Below are positions 45,761-59,477 of a stretch of 64,000 bases of DNA, piece by piece. The notes under the pieces are model-generated. The model was not told where the DNA came from and ran no database searches. It saw only the letters and a program-made list of their open reading frames with translations. Position 1 is the first letter of the stretch, and every line of letters begins with the position of its first letter. The stretch is from Sympetrum striolatum (lineage: Eukaryota; Arthropoda; Insecta; Odonata; Libellulidae): assembly GCA_947579665.1 (NCBI GenBank), contig OX388345.1, positions 67,013,454-67,077,453 on the forward strand. The letters run 5' to 3'. A program made the position numbers and the translations under genes.

Positions 45761-47321
45761 TGGTTACCACGCGCGTCCTCGCCATTTCTCAATGAAAGTC
45801 TAACACGAAATGTGTTTATATCTTGTTCTCATATTGAGTCTGTCTCCCTGGGATAATGCGTTAATTTAAAAGAAATTATGCAAGTAATAATCAGTATTCG
45901 TCTGCAGTTGGCGACGAAGACTAAGTATTCTACACCCCATTGCCACCGGTTTTCGGAAAGAGCGTCGGAGTAACACGTAGAACATTTTTTCCTTGGATCG
46001 GTATAGCACTTAGAATGAAAACGAAAGTTTGCTCTGAACTGGGAATGATAGCAAAATAAAAACTTTTAATCCCAAAAACCACGCCAAATAAAGAGAAGTC
46101 AAATTCCTAACAAAATTCCAATTCGATAGTTTGTGACCGGTGATTTATTAAGGATATATCGTCGACGCACGTTACGTGTAAGTAATAACATCTCCTCGAT
46201 GACTATGAAATGTATCGAAAACTTTCGTGAAAAGTTTCAGCGGATTTATTTTAGCTTAGCTAGAGAAAATTTATAAAATGTACTATGCCTCGGAATTGAT
46301 TTAACAGAGAATTGAATGATTCTAGGGAATCAGGGTGCTATTTTGTAGTTTTCTCTTAGCTGATGATGAAGTATTTATACTTTTGGAATGACCATCAACA
46401 CTTGAAATTTTGTAATCATTGAGTTAAAATAAACTCAGAGCGGTATAGACTGGTGAAAATTTACATTGTCTATTAATAATAGTGAATCAATGGGGAAACA
46501 AAAGATTTTTACTCGTATTACTGGGCGGATTCACTTTAGGGAGAGGATAGGTTCGCCCCGGGCCCCTGGGCGTATGCACGACTGCGTTTAAGGATTTCAA
46601 AGGGAAGAGGGAATCTTCACGATGACCTAAGATATGGGCGGCCTTCAACTTCCAAAACGCGGATATGATGAGAAAACCAGAGAGAAAGAACCCGAGGTAA
46701 TCCCACGAGGTTGTGTCAGATGACCGTCTAAACGATGTGCATACATACAACGATTTGTATGTGGAAATGATTCGCCAAATGTCAAAGAAAACCGCGCACC
46801 ACAGCAAAGCGTGATGTGTAAGGAGTCATCAAGGCCATGGAGTGGTCATATATCATAGCTGTCTCAATATCTTCATTAAAGTTGCAACGACTTCGAAATT
46901 ATCATTTTGTCAACTGCAATGAAGAATGATTACACAATCGCAATTCTTATCTACAGTAGAAAGTATTTTTTGATCAAAATTCAAACGTTAATAGGAAAAA
47001 ATAACGGTTAAACTCATTTTTAATTCTAGTTAGTTGAAATTCGGTAAGATATTGAGAAATTGCCTGTATTATTTATAACTTCAATAGGAACGTGGGCATT
47101 AATGCCAAAAATACCGATTTTAAATCCTAATTGATTCAAAAAGGGACGGATTATCTTTTAAAATAATAAAATCAATTGAATCTTACAATTTAGGATCCAG
47201 CTCCAAATTTTGAGATCAATGTACCGAACAAGACAAAATATTGCACAATAAAAGAAATTTCGTAATTACTTGAGTAAAAATCAGTTCGACCGTCAATAAT
47301 GTCCAGAAGAAATGTCAGCAA

Positions 47322-47343
47322 ACTAGTAATAAGTATTACTAGT
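47322..47343. repeat. Short perfect inverted repeat
   Basis: ACTAGTAATA and TATTACTAGT separated by 2 bp. Small palindrome of unknown role. Confidence 0.7.
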
Positions 47344-50094
47344 AAACCGGCTGGTTGCTTTCAATTATGTTACTTCCATTCAGTAATGCGGCATTTTGAT
47401 TAAACTATTTTTAACCTCGCCTGGCTTCTGCGAACGTCTGGCTCGAAGATGATCTATTTTGCCACGTTTCGCTAAGAAAGGTAGAAAAACAAGGTCTTCG
47501 CGCTAAGATAGATGCGCACGAACTTGGATGCACGCTGCCCATATCCGAGCTTTCAGCAGAATTTACAATGGAGTCTTGTTCAACTGGAATGCTTTCCGGT
47601 TTTTCGAGTTCCTTTTCAACATCTTCCCGGTTTTTTTCGTTCTTCTGCATTCCGATGTGTCTTCTTCCTTCGGGTAACTCCTAAAACGCCTCTTCGTCTT
47701 CAGCGAAATATCGTGTCGTGATAATAGATAGAGCAATTTCGTCTTTCCGGTATATTTCATGGTTTAGCAATCTCGATCCCTTGGACTAAATTTCATTTTC
47801 TTTTTCATAAAAAAATCCTATAAAATTATCATCATTTGTAACATCATCATATCGTAGCTTCCAATTTAATGGACTCTATCAAAATCGACTATTAAATATG
47901 GCAGATACCTATACATCGATAGTGGCTCGGTTACATATATCACCAATAATGATATTTTTCCCATAATGATATGATTACTTACGGTAGTAAAAAAACTAAG
48001 ATTTTGGCTTACAAATCTAAGAACCTAATAAGATGGATTTCGATGAATCCTGCTCAGTGGATCACGTAAAATTTATGATAGGATAACAACGTAGTAACAA
48101 GAAAATCTATATTTCGCTTCTCCAATATTAAAACAATTTAAATGAGCAATAAACAAAACTAAGTAAACATTTTCAACTTCCGGAAAACTTCAACATTATT
48201 TCAAGATGCAATCGAAATTTTCATGTTCATTCTTATGGGAGAAAAAAGAATTAAATCTAAGTAATTGCTAAAGTTTAAATGATTTGAATGAATAGTTAAA
48301 AGTGCGGCTTATCTCAAATGATTACATAGAATATATTCCTGAATAACGCACTTATTTGTATTATTTCCTCTCATTGACCTGTTAAAATATATTATTTTAT
48401 ATGAGTTCTGAAGCAGGTTTTTCCTTGTTGGGCACCAATATTCCCTATTCTTTTATTTCATAAGAATACATGTAAATATTTCGTAAATTATTTAAAGGGT
48501 AGAATGAATATATTATTGCTATTATTATGCTCTATGCAAATAATGGTTCACAGAATACATTCATCTCCTTAGTAAAGCTACGATGTTCGAAACCCTAACT
48601 GACTCAGCGAGGTCGTGCACTCGATTCGCAATTCCCATGATAAGAAGTGGAAACATCCAACACTCGATATCGGTTACTGTCTCAGCGTCCGCCCCGTTTA
48701 TGTACCAACACTTATTGAGATTCAGCGCGAAAGATAGCTGGGAACGGTCATGAATTCCTATCTGTCCTAACGTTCGCGACGGAGTAAAAATGCTAGGAAA
48801 TAGCTCGACGAAAATGGAACTGAAGCGAGGCTGTTGGAGCGGGCGAATCGGACACGTTTTCCTCGCTTTTACCACCATTCCAGGCATTTTATTTTGTATG
48901 TGCTCGGAAAAGCAATTTCATCCCAATAAATGAACCGTGGGCGACTTTACTGCTCTCAGAAGCGAAATGGTACTGTGCGTTCTATTCTGAAAGCAGAGAA
49001 CATAACGTTTCTAGTTTATCTACATTTTCAGCGAAATTCACTTTAAAAAATAATACTGTACAATAAATCACATCGTTGTCGTTAACAGTTGTCTCCGAAT
49101 TTTTTTGTATAATATATAGTAAGCTAATATTTCTCTTGAACTGCGATCTAAGCTATCGTTTTCTTATATCTCGAACTGTCCGGTCTTGAGGTGGAGATCA
49201 CTAGCCAGGGTAAAAAAAGACGGAATCCATGACTGAATTTCTCGTAAGTAATAATAAAAAAATAATACGTCTAAGAGACTAAAGTCTCCTCTTCCATCCT
49301 ACCCATAAATAAGTCTTAGAATAATCTTAAACTTGCGAAAATATGTATTCATTGCTAAAGTTATCATATTTATCAAAATATTCCCACTAATGTGCTCGAA
49401 TAATCATTGAGTATACCCTTATACTTCATTAACTACTTTGTATAACTTATATAGTTGTATCTGTAATATCTCCGTAATGTAATAAATATCCTGACAAAAG
49501 TTAAAAAAGGAAGGTTTAAAGACTTGCCCTAGTCAGCTAGTTAACATTCTTGGAGGAAAATGAGAAGAAAGTTTAAGTAGAACGTAAAGACTACGAGACA
49601 GTCCGCAAGTATTACGGAAATGACACGTGAGAAATGCTGAATAAAGAAAGTGACTTGGACAACAACACTTTCGGCTCGCCTCAATTTTTTGTCTCCGTTC
49701 AGACTACTGCGCCTCGCGCAATTTTTCATAAAACGCCCGCGGTCTGTTTCCGCGGTCGTTTTTACAACGTCCGGTGATTAAGGGAGAAAAAGACGAAAAG
49801 GATTTCCATTTACGTGGAAAATGATCCTCAATTTCGGAAACTCAAGATGAACAGAAAAACTGAATGATCATTCTGGGATGGAGTTAAAAAAGAAACTTAT
49901 TGGATCTAAATGCTCCTATATATACTTAGTATTATCAAATTTCCTGCTACCATACGTATAATATAGTGATTTTTATTTAATATTTTATTTATTTCATTAT
50001 TTTTGAAAGCCCTCAAAACATACTGCCATAGGACGATTGCAGTGTGGAACCATAAAACGGATGATTACAGACATCTATTCCCTAACAGGAAAAT

Positions 50095-50145
50095 TCCTGG
50101 TAGTTGGGATTCGAATCCAAGACCTTGGCGTTGGAAGGCTACCCT
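50095..50145 (-). mobile_element. Weak SINE-like, tRNA-derived fragment
   Basis: The minus strand has GCCAAGGTCTTGGATTCGAATCCCAACTACC with a B-box-like GATTCGAATCC. The A-box half (GGGTAGCCTTCC) is different from the other copies, so it may be another family. Confidence 0.4.
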
Positions 50146-51649
50146 GATGTATAATTAAAAGCTTTTTCTGCAAATTCCTCATAAGAAAGCAAAGAGATAT
50201 CTTATTCTTACTTTGAAACATTCCTTCAACAACAATGATACCGAAGTGTACATTCCTACCACTCTAATCGTTCTTCAAAACTATCCAATCATGACAAAAC
50301 AGCAACTTAGCTTTTGTATTAATATTCATTTTTCTTGGAATAACCAGCCTCATTAAGAAATCGAATACGAAGAAAGTATGCTGTATTTAATATACATTAA
50401 AGTCTCAATGATGAGCCGAGATCACTTCTTTCCGCAATACAATCACGGTGATAAAACCGATTGATATCGCCTTGAACCACGCCACTTAAGTTGAGGGCAA
50501 GCCTCTTACGAATTTGCGTCTATCGGCTGCTAATAGATCGTTCCACGGAAGTAGGACTTACGATTCCGTTGATGTTTGAGTTCCTCGATCATTTCTCCTT
50601 ACAAGTAGTGATGAGATTAAATAAGGACGTGAGGGAGCGGCTGTTTATTCCTCGTTTTGCATGGGAATGCGAAGAGGCCTACGTGACTGAGTAATAACGC
50701 GAAAAGAACGAGCGGCTAATTGAATAAAAGCAGCCTCTTTTGCCGCGGAGATCTGATTGTAAACAGTGAATCACATGGGGATATATATTTGAGGCTGAAA
50801 TCCTCTCTGAAGATGCTTCTCGTGCGTAAGAATGAAATCAAACGAGAAGCTGAAGTTTTATCTTGTTAAAAAGTGAACTTTGTCGTCTAGATAACTCAAA
50901 TCAGATGTATTGTTACGATAAAGACGACTCAGAACAAATTGTGCGAATTACTACTTCAATTATCCCGAAGAGTTACAAAAGAGACAGCAATGAAGAAGTA
51001 AGTTACGATAATAAGTTATGGAATTAATAAATTATCTACTTGAATCTGACCGAGCTATTCAGGAATTGAATTAGATACTTCATTTAAACCAAAAGTTTAC
51101 TAATCAAAACGGATTATTAAAGCTATCAATAAACTCTAAGAAATCATTTTTTATTATGCATAATAAAACCATAAAGTACATACCGTGAAATATAAAATAA
51201 GTCGTATCCACGAAAATTTCCACTCTATTTCCCATTTCCTGCATAAAGAGCAGCAATAATGTTACATCAAATCAAAGCAAAATTACTTTTTGAGGGGAAA
51301 CTAAAGTGAGTAACTTAAATTCATACTTTATTGAAATTTTATTTTTGTTTGGAGCAACTAAATAGAAGCAAAGATTTAATTTAATAGATGCACTAAAATA
51401 GTAAATAGTCAACTGAGACCGGATTTTTAGTATTTTCGGAAAAATAATTTATTTCTACTGGCGCCTTATCAAAGTAAATATCTTGAAGTTCTCTTTGATC
51501 CGGTGGCATAATAAATGATAACGTCCTAAGGTATTCAGATTCTTGTTATCTCTAAGGAGGTACTTTTTCCTCCCTAAATAAGATAAAGACTGGGTGTTAC
51601 CATGGTTTTGGAGCACCGCTAACTAATTACCGAAGCATCATAAGCTGAC

Positions 51650-52120
51650 AGTGAAATACGGCGCTCGACTCGCACCAGATTTCTCTCATTCGCAACACCC
51701 CTTATCTCTTCCTATTGTAACTCAGCAACGCGCTAATTGCTATGCAACCGCGGACTGGAAACCCAACCAAAGGAGACTCCAAATATCTACTCCCCAAACA
51801 GACCGCTCTAGCTCGTTTCTTTGTTTGGTTTTTGGAAGGGTTTCCTTCGAGGGAGTGGCGCAGATCCGTTGCGGAGATCAGAGGGACCCGATGGCCTGGA
51901 GAAGATAACGTCAATCGCGCTGTTTCCAGGATCCCGGGTGAAATCTACCGATTGGCAACGAATTCGGCCAAAATCGGATTGGGAAACGGAATCGTTCCGT
52001 CGGAAAGATTTCCGGGCAACTTTAAAAGAACGAGACGGATGAGCAACGGTTAAAGGATTACGTACCCAGGCATTTCTGCCGTGAAATCGTTCCAAGAAGA
52101 AGCAGGAACTATGGGCGCCG
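51650..52120. other. GC/CpG-rich block upstream of dumpy
   Basis: Open frames lie in several frames on both strands across 51651-52137 with no recognisable domain. GC-rich composition explains them. Candidate regulatory island. Confidence 0.4.
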
Positions 52121-52915
52121 TTAGTTAGAGTTAACAAGCGTTATGTATGTACCAACATTCAAATGAGCTGCGTAACTATGCTCAAAACAGCACGGTCATC
52201 GCTGGTAATTTTTCCGTCTAGGGTTAAGCATGACGAATGTAGGCAAAGGTGAACCACTCTCTTCGCTGCAACTACGACTTTTGACATCTCATTCATACTT
52301 TTTTCTCTTCCCAATAAATAATTAGCTGTATTTAGCCGCTAGATTGGTGCGTGAATGCAGAGGCCGGTCGAGGTTCTTCGAGTAAACCTTTATAATGACC
52401 TCCTTCGTCGCTTATAGAAGAGGTAAGAAATTTTCAGCTCGATGGAGGGACTTTTCTTCAAAGACCTTAGCGATACAAAGGCCTATTAAGCTTAGCGTAT
52501 GATTTAAACGAAGGCGGAGATAAGTGAGCGCTTTTATCATCAGTGCTACATAATCGTTAACGTTTTTTCAGACCTTTGAGCGCTACCACATAGCTCCTTG
52601 AAAACATTTACGGACTAGAAATCGAATAGGCAAATCATATGGTGTTTAGTGCCCTGGAAAGAATTTTTACGATCATTCTCATAGAACCCGAGATATAGGA
52701 ACACCATCGGTTAGTCTTTTACAGCTCACTTATCGCGATACAGCACCTATAGTAATTTCCGTGGCTCAAGGCTTAATTCTCCCGTTCTAAAACTTTCAAC
52801 GCTGAACACACGTGGTCCTCTTGACGAGCGATTAAGCTCGATAAGGGCTTCAAACCGTTTGTAACTACGTAAGGCGAGCAGAATCTATCACTCGATGCAT
52901 CTCCTGCAGTTAAAG

Positions 52916-52945
52916 CTCTACTAACTCTACTCTACTACTACTATA
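52916..52945. repeat. Simple CTA-rich repeat
   Basis: Imperfect run of CTACT and CTA units next to the SINE-like copy that starts at about 52960. Confidence 0.75.
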
Positions 52946-52959
52946 AGTTGAATATGGCA

Positions 52960-53075
52960 AAACGACAGGGATTCGAATCCAGGTCTTCCAATTCTGGGAC
53001 ATATATTCTAACCACTAAACTACCATGCTGTGTCGATTCCACTTCAGCTACAGGGATACGTTTTATGAAATAACG
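52960..53075 (-). mobile_element. SINE-like, tRNA-derived copy
   Basis: The minus strand reads GGTAGTTTAGTGGTTAGAAT, then GGAAGACCTGGATTCGAATCC. Box A (TAGTTTAGTGG) and box B (GATTCGAATCC) are close to the pol III consensus and recall tRNA-Asp/Glu-type heads. The sequence on its 5' side (at higher coordinates) resembles that of the 42.9 kb copy. This is the best-preserved copy in the window. Confidence 0.75.
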
Positions 53076-53201
53076 AAAACATAATAAATTCCACGGAGGA
53101 AGGCGTTGTTTTGTGGAATTAAATCACAAGAAAATAAATTAAGCATGTACTATTTCCACAGTTTATTTTAAACTAAAAAAAGTTTAAAGAAAACACTGTA
53201 A

Positions 53202-53293
53202 TTTCCACACAATATTATTTAGACTACCAGTTTTAGCGCAAAGTCATCATCAGTTATTAAATGACCGGTAGTCTAAATAATATTATGTGAAAA
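53202..53293. repeat. Inverted repeat, arms of about 29 bp
   Basis: 53202-53230 and 53263-53293 are inverted copies around AATATTATTTAGACTACC, with a 32-bp loop that includes GTCATCATCAG. A second small palindrome (TTTAAACT/AGTTTAAA) lies at 53167-53188. It sits between two oppositely oriented SINE-like copies. Possible foldback element. Confidence 0.7.
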
Positions 53294-53379
53294 TTAAAAT
53301 GTATTTTCCATTATTTCATGATGTCTTTCCACGAACTGCGGTCAGAAATTATTGATTATATAAGGATACTTTTTATTTT

Positions 53380-53460
53380 GTGCCTTTAGAACACCTACCC
53401 AGAATGTGGGAGACCTGGGCTCGAGTCCCCGTAACTATTACCATTTCTGTTTAACTTTGG
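53380..53460 (+). mobile_element. SINE-like, tRNA-derived fragment
   Basis: The plus strand reads AGAACACCTACCCAGAATGT, then GGGAGACCTGGGCTCGAGTCC (B-box-like GGCTCGAGTCC). Same layout as the 60.5 kb copy; the A-box part is decayed. Confidence 0.6.
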
Positions 53461-55269
53461 GATTTAAGGCACACGCTTCCTGATGTTGAACCCAATTCCA
53501 TTTCCATCCTCATTGTCTCCTACGGCGTTGGGGAGGAACAAAGATTTTCCTTTCTATCGGAGAGTGGCTGCAGCAGCTATTTAAGTCTATTATGAGGTCC
53601 TATTTGCCACGGATTTGCCGCGTTTTCTTCCATCGAGAGGCCTATCAAAATAACAGGAAGCCGAATGGCAGCGGAGACTTTCTCTCCGTCTTCCGGCGAC
53701 GAGAGAAATGCTTAACGGTCCACGGCCGCCGCATTTTTACGGCCACCGGCGCTAATTAAGATGACGAGAGAGCCGAGTAAAAGGGAACGAAGCGGGTAAA
53801 AAGTGGTAAATGGGATAGACGCAACGTCCAATGAGCTCCGGGAAGAATTAAATGAAGGAGGGAAGGAGTGAAATGCTAGTGAATTAAATAATTAACTAAA
53901 GGATGCAATCTTGCTTCGAGAGATGCGGGAGTGAGGGAGGTGAAAAAATGTCAGAGATGAATGTCCACTCAGAGTGTGAGAGGATTTTTATCGAGATCGA
54001 TCGAGGAATGGAAAAAGACGAAAGTTCTGGCTATGTCGACTCGGAGAAATTCAATCTTTCTAAATTAAGGACATCGAAGAAAGATGGAAATAATTCTTGA
54101 TAGATTTCGCGTAGGTTTTAGATACCAGCCACTTCAGCTCTTACGAGCTCATGTTTCCTTTAGCATGCTGTTACTAGTGAAAGACTAGTTTAATTTGCAC
54201 GCTATACCCAATATAAGTTTGCAATTAGATTTTGCGTTGTCCAAGTAACCTCCGAGTAATACACTGATATCCTAATGCTGAGTAATATAGCAAATTTCGC
54301 GAGTCCAATGATGATATATATGGTATAACAAACAAGTATACGAATCACAGAAATTACATCCTCTTTACTTATCTGCTAAAAAGTTCACAAAAAAGATTAC
54401 TATAAATTTAATAAAAATAAGTCATTAATTTATTCTTAAGACTGATGGGCTCTTTTCTATTCATTTTTATCATCCAATAATTCAACTTTTTCAACGGAAA
54501 AAAGACACCAGCAAAATAAACAATAAATGGATACATGGTTTCACGTATGCTAAAGCTATGAACGAAAATGAAAACTGGATGCTATCTAAAGTAGATAGAT
54601 TGAAAATCAACGAGTTTGCTTTTATTTGATGTAACAAGTCAACAATTCTTCCGAAGTAAATGAAATATTATGCCTCATTTGCCCAATACATAACTCTCAT
54701 CGTTTTTTTGCAGAAATTTACAAATTGGATTCGAGAAGGAGCGTTCTTAACCTATTTCACGTATGAGCAGCTTTTTGTGTTATTCTTCAGATTACGCATG
54801 CCCCAAGAGCTTTAAGCAGATTATTCATTGAAGGTGAATGCCGGAAGTTTAAATTCAGATTCTAATCCCTCAAGTATAATGATTATAAAATATGACCCTT
54901 AATTGGGCGATATAAATTCCATCTCGGGCATCTAAGGGAGCATCGATAAAAATTATGAGAACAAGAGAGTGCAATCTGATCCCCTCAAGATTTAATGCGC
55001 CTATTCCAAGATTTTAAGAGGCATAAGCAGAAGGTCGAAGAAGTGGAATGTTGAACACTTCAGCTGGGAATTTCTGAAGAAAAAATTAAGGAATCATTGA
55101 AAAGAAAGAATCGGAAAAAAAATTAATTCGGAGTAACACAAAAGATTTTCATAGCTCCCATCTTTGTTTAAAGAAAATATTTACTATTCCTTAAATGTTC
55201 TTTGTTAAGAAGTCTACACATTACCTATTATATTTCCCTTTCATAGTGTTTAGGTTCAGAGTGGAAAAT

Positions 55270-55309
55270 GGGAGTGAAGTTGCTTGCCTTTGCAAGCAAC
55301 TTCACTCCC
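55270..55309. repeat. Perfect 18-bp inverted repeat with a 4-nt loop
   Basis: GGGAGTGAAGTTGCTTGC at 55270-55287 is the exact reverse complement of 55292-55309, separated by CTTT. It is too short for a typical miRNA precursor. No target duplication noticed. Confidence 0.85.
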
Positions 55310-56008
55310 TGTCGTATCAAATAAGCTTCATTTGTTATCCAAAGTTATTAGTAACTGAAAGAGATGGTAATGGATGAGTTGACGGTTGGATACTACGTAA
55401 AAAGACTGCAAACACCCGTTCAATGGTACATCTAATGCCCTGCTTACTGCAATTGGTGTCCTACTTACTAAAAAAAAATTATCGTAGAGTTTAAGTTGTT
55501 AGCGCAGAGTAAGTTGAAGTTACTATATAGGGTTTCCGAAAACTTTTAGTCTTTTGATGCAGAAATACATTAATCATTTAATTGCATATCAGTCTTGAAC
55601 ATGAGTGTGATTACATGAAACATACTGGAATATCAATGATATTGATCAATGACATTATTTGGTCACTCCTCATTGAATGCTACTGATATTAATATTCAAA
55701 ATGTCAATGAAATATTATCTTCTTTTTACCTTTTATTTTTCCCCATTCCTAAAAATACATCTTTCCGAAAACATTAAATAAAATTAGGTTAGATGTAATG
55801 TGAGACTTTCTCGTCCTAAATAAAGTCATTATTTCTGTTATTATATATTACTGAGCTGTGATTGTGGAGACATTTCTCTATCTCAGTAAGAAGAGCAATT
55901 AAAACAACCCCACTCCTCATTTTGCCTAGTAAGCCCAATTCTCCTAGAACGGTTGGCAACTTGGCTATAATGTGTTCTGCACAGGCTGAAAGGGAGCCGG
56001 TTGCAGCA

Positions 56009-56049
56009 AGTGGCACCATGAAAGAAGGAGGTTCTTTCATGGTGGCACC
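56009..56049. repeat. Inverted repeat around CACCATGAAAGAA
   Basis: CACCATGAAAGAA is followed after GGAGG by its exact reverse complement TTCTTTCATGGTG. Pairing extends a few bases further with mismatches, giving a short stem-loop in a moderately GC-rich stretch. Confidence 0.75.
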
Positions 56050-57199
56050 CGGTATCTCCACTGCCATAGCCGCAGAACATTTTTTACCTCGACCCTCTGT
56101 AGTCGAATAAACCTTGACGATGCGGGAACAATGAGATATAATGAGAAGGAAGAAGAATAACCGAGGATTCTTCATCCTCTTCGCAGGGATGGTTCCGCAC
56201 CGGATGTGACGTAGCGTGTCGGTGAAAAGAAACAAGGGAGATGGTGAGGAAGAAGCTTCTCCAAACCCTGTATTTAGACTCGGACCGCGCGTCCATCAAG
56301 AGCCACTGAGATGTATTATCTACTCCCCTCAAAAATCCAATGTTTATTTTTTTCGACCACCCGCCGATGGAGACCATTTTCTGGCCGAAATGAAACCTCA
56401 ATTGTTTCGTACAAATGTAGAAGGATATTAGTTGAAAACGATCCATGACGGTTGCATGTGTGAAAAATTTACACTGGTGAAACTAACTCTTTGTCGCTGA
56501 GGTTAACATAGCAAAGGCATAAAGATAGCTAAGTGGTAGCAGGATAGTGATACAAGGCAAAGAAAAGGTGATGAATAGTCGAAAATAGCCAAGGTATCTT
56601 CCTCGAGATGAAAGGAAGATGTATCAGGAATATGAGTCCTCTCATGGAATTTTTATTGCCCATCTCGTCGGAAGATTACGAAAGAGAATAATGGATGTAA
56701 ATTATACATATCCTTCATATCGTGCGCACTCGCAATAGAGTGGATTCGAAGGGAAACGGGTAATATTGTTCCTCTAGATGCGCCTGATATCGTAGAGAAT
56801 ATAATACTGAGAAAATTATACAAGGCGAAATCCATTAAATTTTATGTCATCTCAAAAAGTTTAACTTTCGAATTCTAAGCATTTACCCGAACTTTCAGAT
56901 TTAAAATTCCATATGTAGAAATATATACCTTATAGAAAATATTATCCTATTTCATTGTATGTACTACTTTTAATACATAAATAGTGTTATCTGTAGAAAT
57001 TCCAACTCAGTCTCTTTCATCTAGTAATCACATGTAATCTCAGTCTGTTGCTTAAGTAAAATGATTTGTGGGTATGGATCTCAATTTGTCCACACCCGTG
57101 GAGCAAAAACATCCATCATTATAGAATGTAATGGAAGTTACAGTTATTAATGAGTAATTCCGAATTCCGTACAGCAAATGGCATTACGGTGACGTTTTG

Positions 57200-58060
57200 C
57201 AAGGACGACAAATAGCAAGAGGAGTTTCATTGAATAGCCACTGATATCATTGCCATTCACTTCCTCCAAATATAATACCTAGATTCGTGGCCGCGTTAGT
57301 TTTTACGGCGACAAAGCTTTCGTTTCCTCCAATCCCGGCCAATCTGATTTCCCCGCAGAAAAGAAAATAAAAACCATCCACCCCATTAGTAAACGCTCTT
57401 GGGAAACATAAAAAGCATCATCGATCGACTCTTGGAGGGGGTCGGGGTCTAATTCTTCACGCAGTATTACTCACTAAAAACCAAAGAATAAATTCGTTCT
57501 CCTCTCACCGACGCAAACCTCGATCGGAGAGCTTTTGGGAGCAAGAAAAGAAGTAGGACATTGCGTTGGCAGGGGTGTGTTGCAGATAGAGGGGGGATTT
57601 TGCAGAATCGATGGTAGAGGTGGAAAAATCACGGGGTGAAAGAGTGAAGGGAGGAAAACGAGGAGAAAGGGTGTGCTTGCAGAGAAAGAGGTGAGGGAAG
57701 GGACGTGCAGACGTGGCCCCCAACTGGTGGAACATACAGAGGCGAGCGAAAGAGAAGGGACCTCGATTCCGGGGGACGGGAGACTTCAACGCGCGTGACC
57801 ATCCCATGCACTTGCATGCATTTTAAAGCGCACGAAGTGCCTTATAAAGTTTGTCTGAACCCCGTGAGGTCCGAGGGGCGGGTTATATAATTCGATATGA
57901 TTCCATTACTCGTTTAGACACCTGGGAAAATGAATGGCTGGCCATGGTTTGGGCCGGCGTGTCGACGTGGTTTCACCCCGTTATCGGTTAAGATAATCTG
58001 GGAGCGTGTGAATATATCGCGGGTCATCGACGAAGAAATGTGCCGCCTCGATACGGATTT
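57200..58060. other. GC-rich block upstream of dumpy
   Basis: GC- and purine-rich stretch with overlapping open frames (57505-57807 minus, 57705-57890 plus) and no domain. It includes CGGCGACAAAG at about 57306-57316, an 11-mer also present near 17.16 and 28.69 kb. Confidence 0.4.
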
Positions 58061-59477
58061 ACTAATCTCTTATGTTTTCACTTTCTCCTCACCTCTTGAC
58101 TTTCGAAGTGACAGGACTTCGATGTTTATGTATCGGATGTTTACGTATCTACTCGTATAGGAAAGACTTCAATGGTGAATGGTAGCACTTTCGAAGTTTA
58201 TTAAGCTGGCGGAATGTAACAAGTAGAGAACGATTTTACAAAGTCAAACCAAATAATATGATATACAATTCCATGTAATACAAATGATGAATAATTCTAG
58301 CCTCGATAAGAACCTTGCTTTGTCAATTTATACTCTCAGAAAAACCACATTTGATAAAAACTTAATTTAACAAGTAATAAATATATTAACTCAACATCAT
58401 CAAAGCGACCTCACAGAGCACAAAACAAAACATATGACGATAATGACTAATGAAATAAATACCGATTATCAAGATATTTGAGTTGCCCTGAAACCAAAAC
58501 ATTTTGATGACGTTTTTAAAGAAATAGACGAATGCCAAAATGTAAAAAAGTAGAAAAAATTCGAGGAATACCGCTAATTACGAATGTTCATCTTCATTAC
58601 CGAGAGCCAAAGAGAGCATGTAAAAAAATTAAGAAAATGGAGACTCTTGATGAAAAATGTTAATGCGGTGGTCTTATCATTTGTCAGGAAACTCAAAAGA
58701 CCTACAGGCAAACATTGCCTTCATCCCCAGGAAGCCATCAAGAAAAAATAGCAAAAACGATCCCTAAGGCCTAATTGAATTACATGCCATATTAATTATT
58801 CAACAGTAACGAAATATTAATACCTCTTTCCGACGAAGTCCCTGATCATCTTCTGGATGAAAAATGGACCGGATTCCACAGATTCTTCTCTAAAGAAGAG
58901 AAATTATGGGAATCAAAATGCGATTAATAAATGCTGATGTTATGTTTTCGTAATAAATGGCGGGTTGGTTTTTGGGAAGGTGCGACGTAATTTTTTCACC
59001 TTTACCTTGTTTCCCAAGGACTTAATGGACACTTCCGACAAGTAAACGAGCAACGGCTAACGAAACCGAAATCATTGCTCACAGAAAAAATCCGGATTAA
59101 CACCTGGGATTAGTAGGTCACACGCAAAAGCATCCGGCAGCTTAGAACTCGTTTTTTCCCAATAAAATTTGCTTTCGACCTCACTTTCCATAAGGTTCCT
59201 TAATGGATTCCATCTCGTCTGCTTGATATCCATCGACCTAAGCTTTCTCTCGTACAGGATCTTCTCTTCAATCAGTAGGCGTCTCATTAAGCATCGAACC
59301 TCTATTTAAAAAGACTGTATCCCTGACTTCCATACCACCTACCATAACTTGGGATTACTAGAGAAATTCCATGTAAATTTTCATAAATTTTCGTCACAGG
59401 ACCTACGTTACATGAGTATCTTATCTTTCGGTAGGTTCATGTGCATCAAAATAAAAACTCAAAAATCCTTATTCAAC

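Noticed and set aside
52960..53030. Possible tRNA gene on the minus strand
   Set aside because: Boxes A and B are good, but the acceptor and anticodon stems do not pair. Similar decayed copies occur elsewhere, so it is a SINE head.
55270..55309. miRNA precursor
   Set aside because: An 18-bp stem and 4-nt loop are too short for a standard animal precursor.
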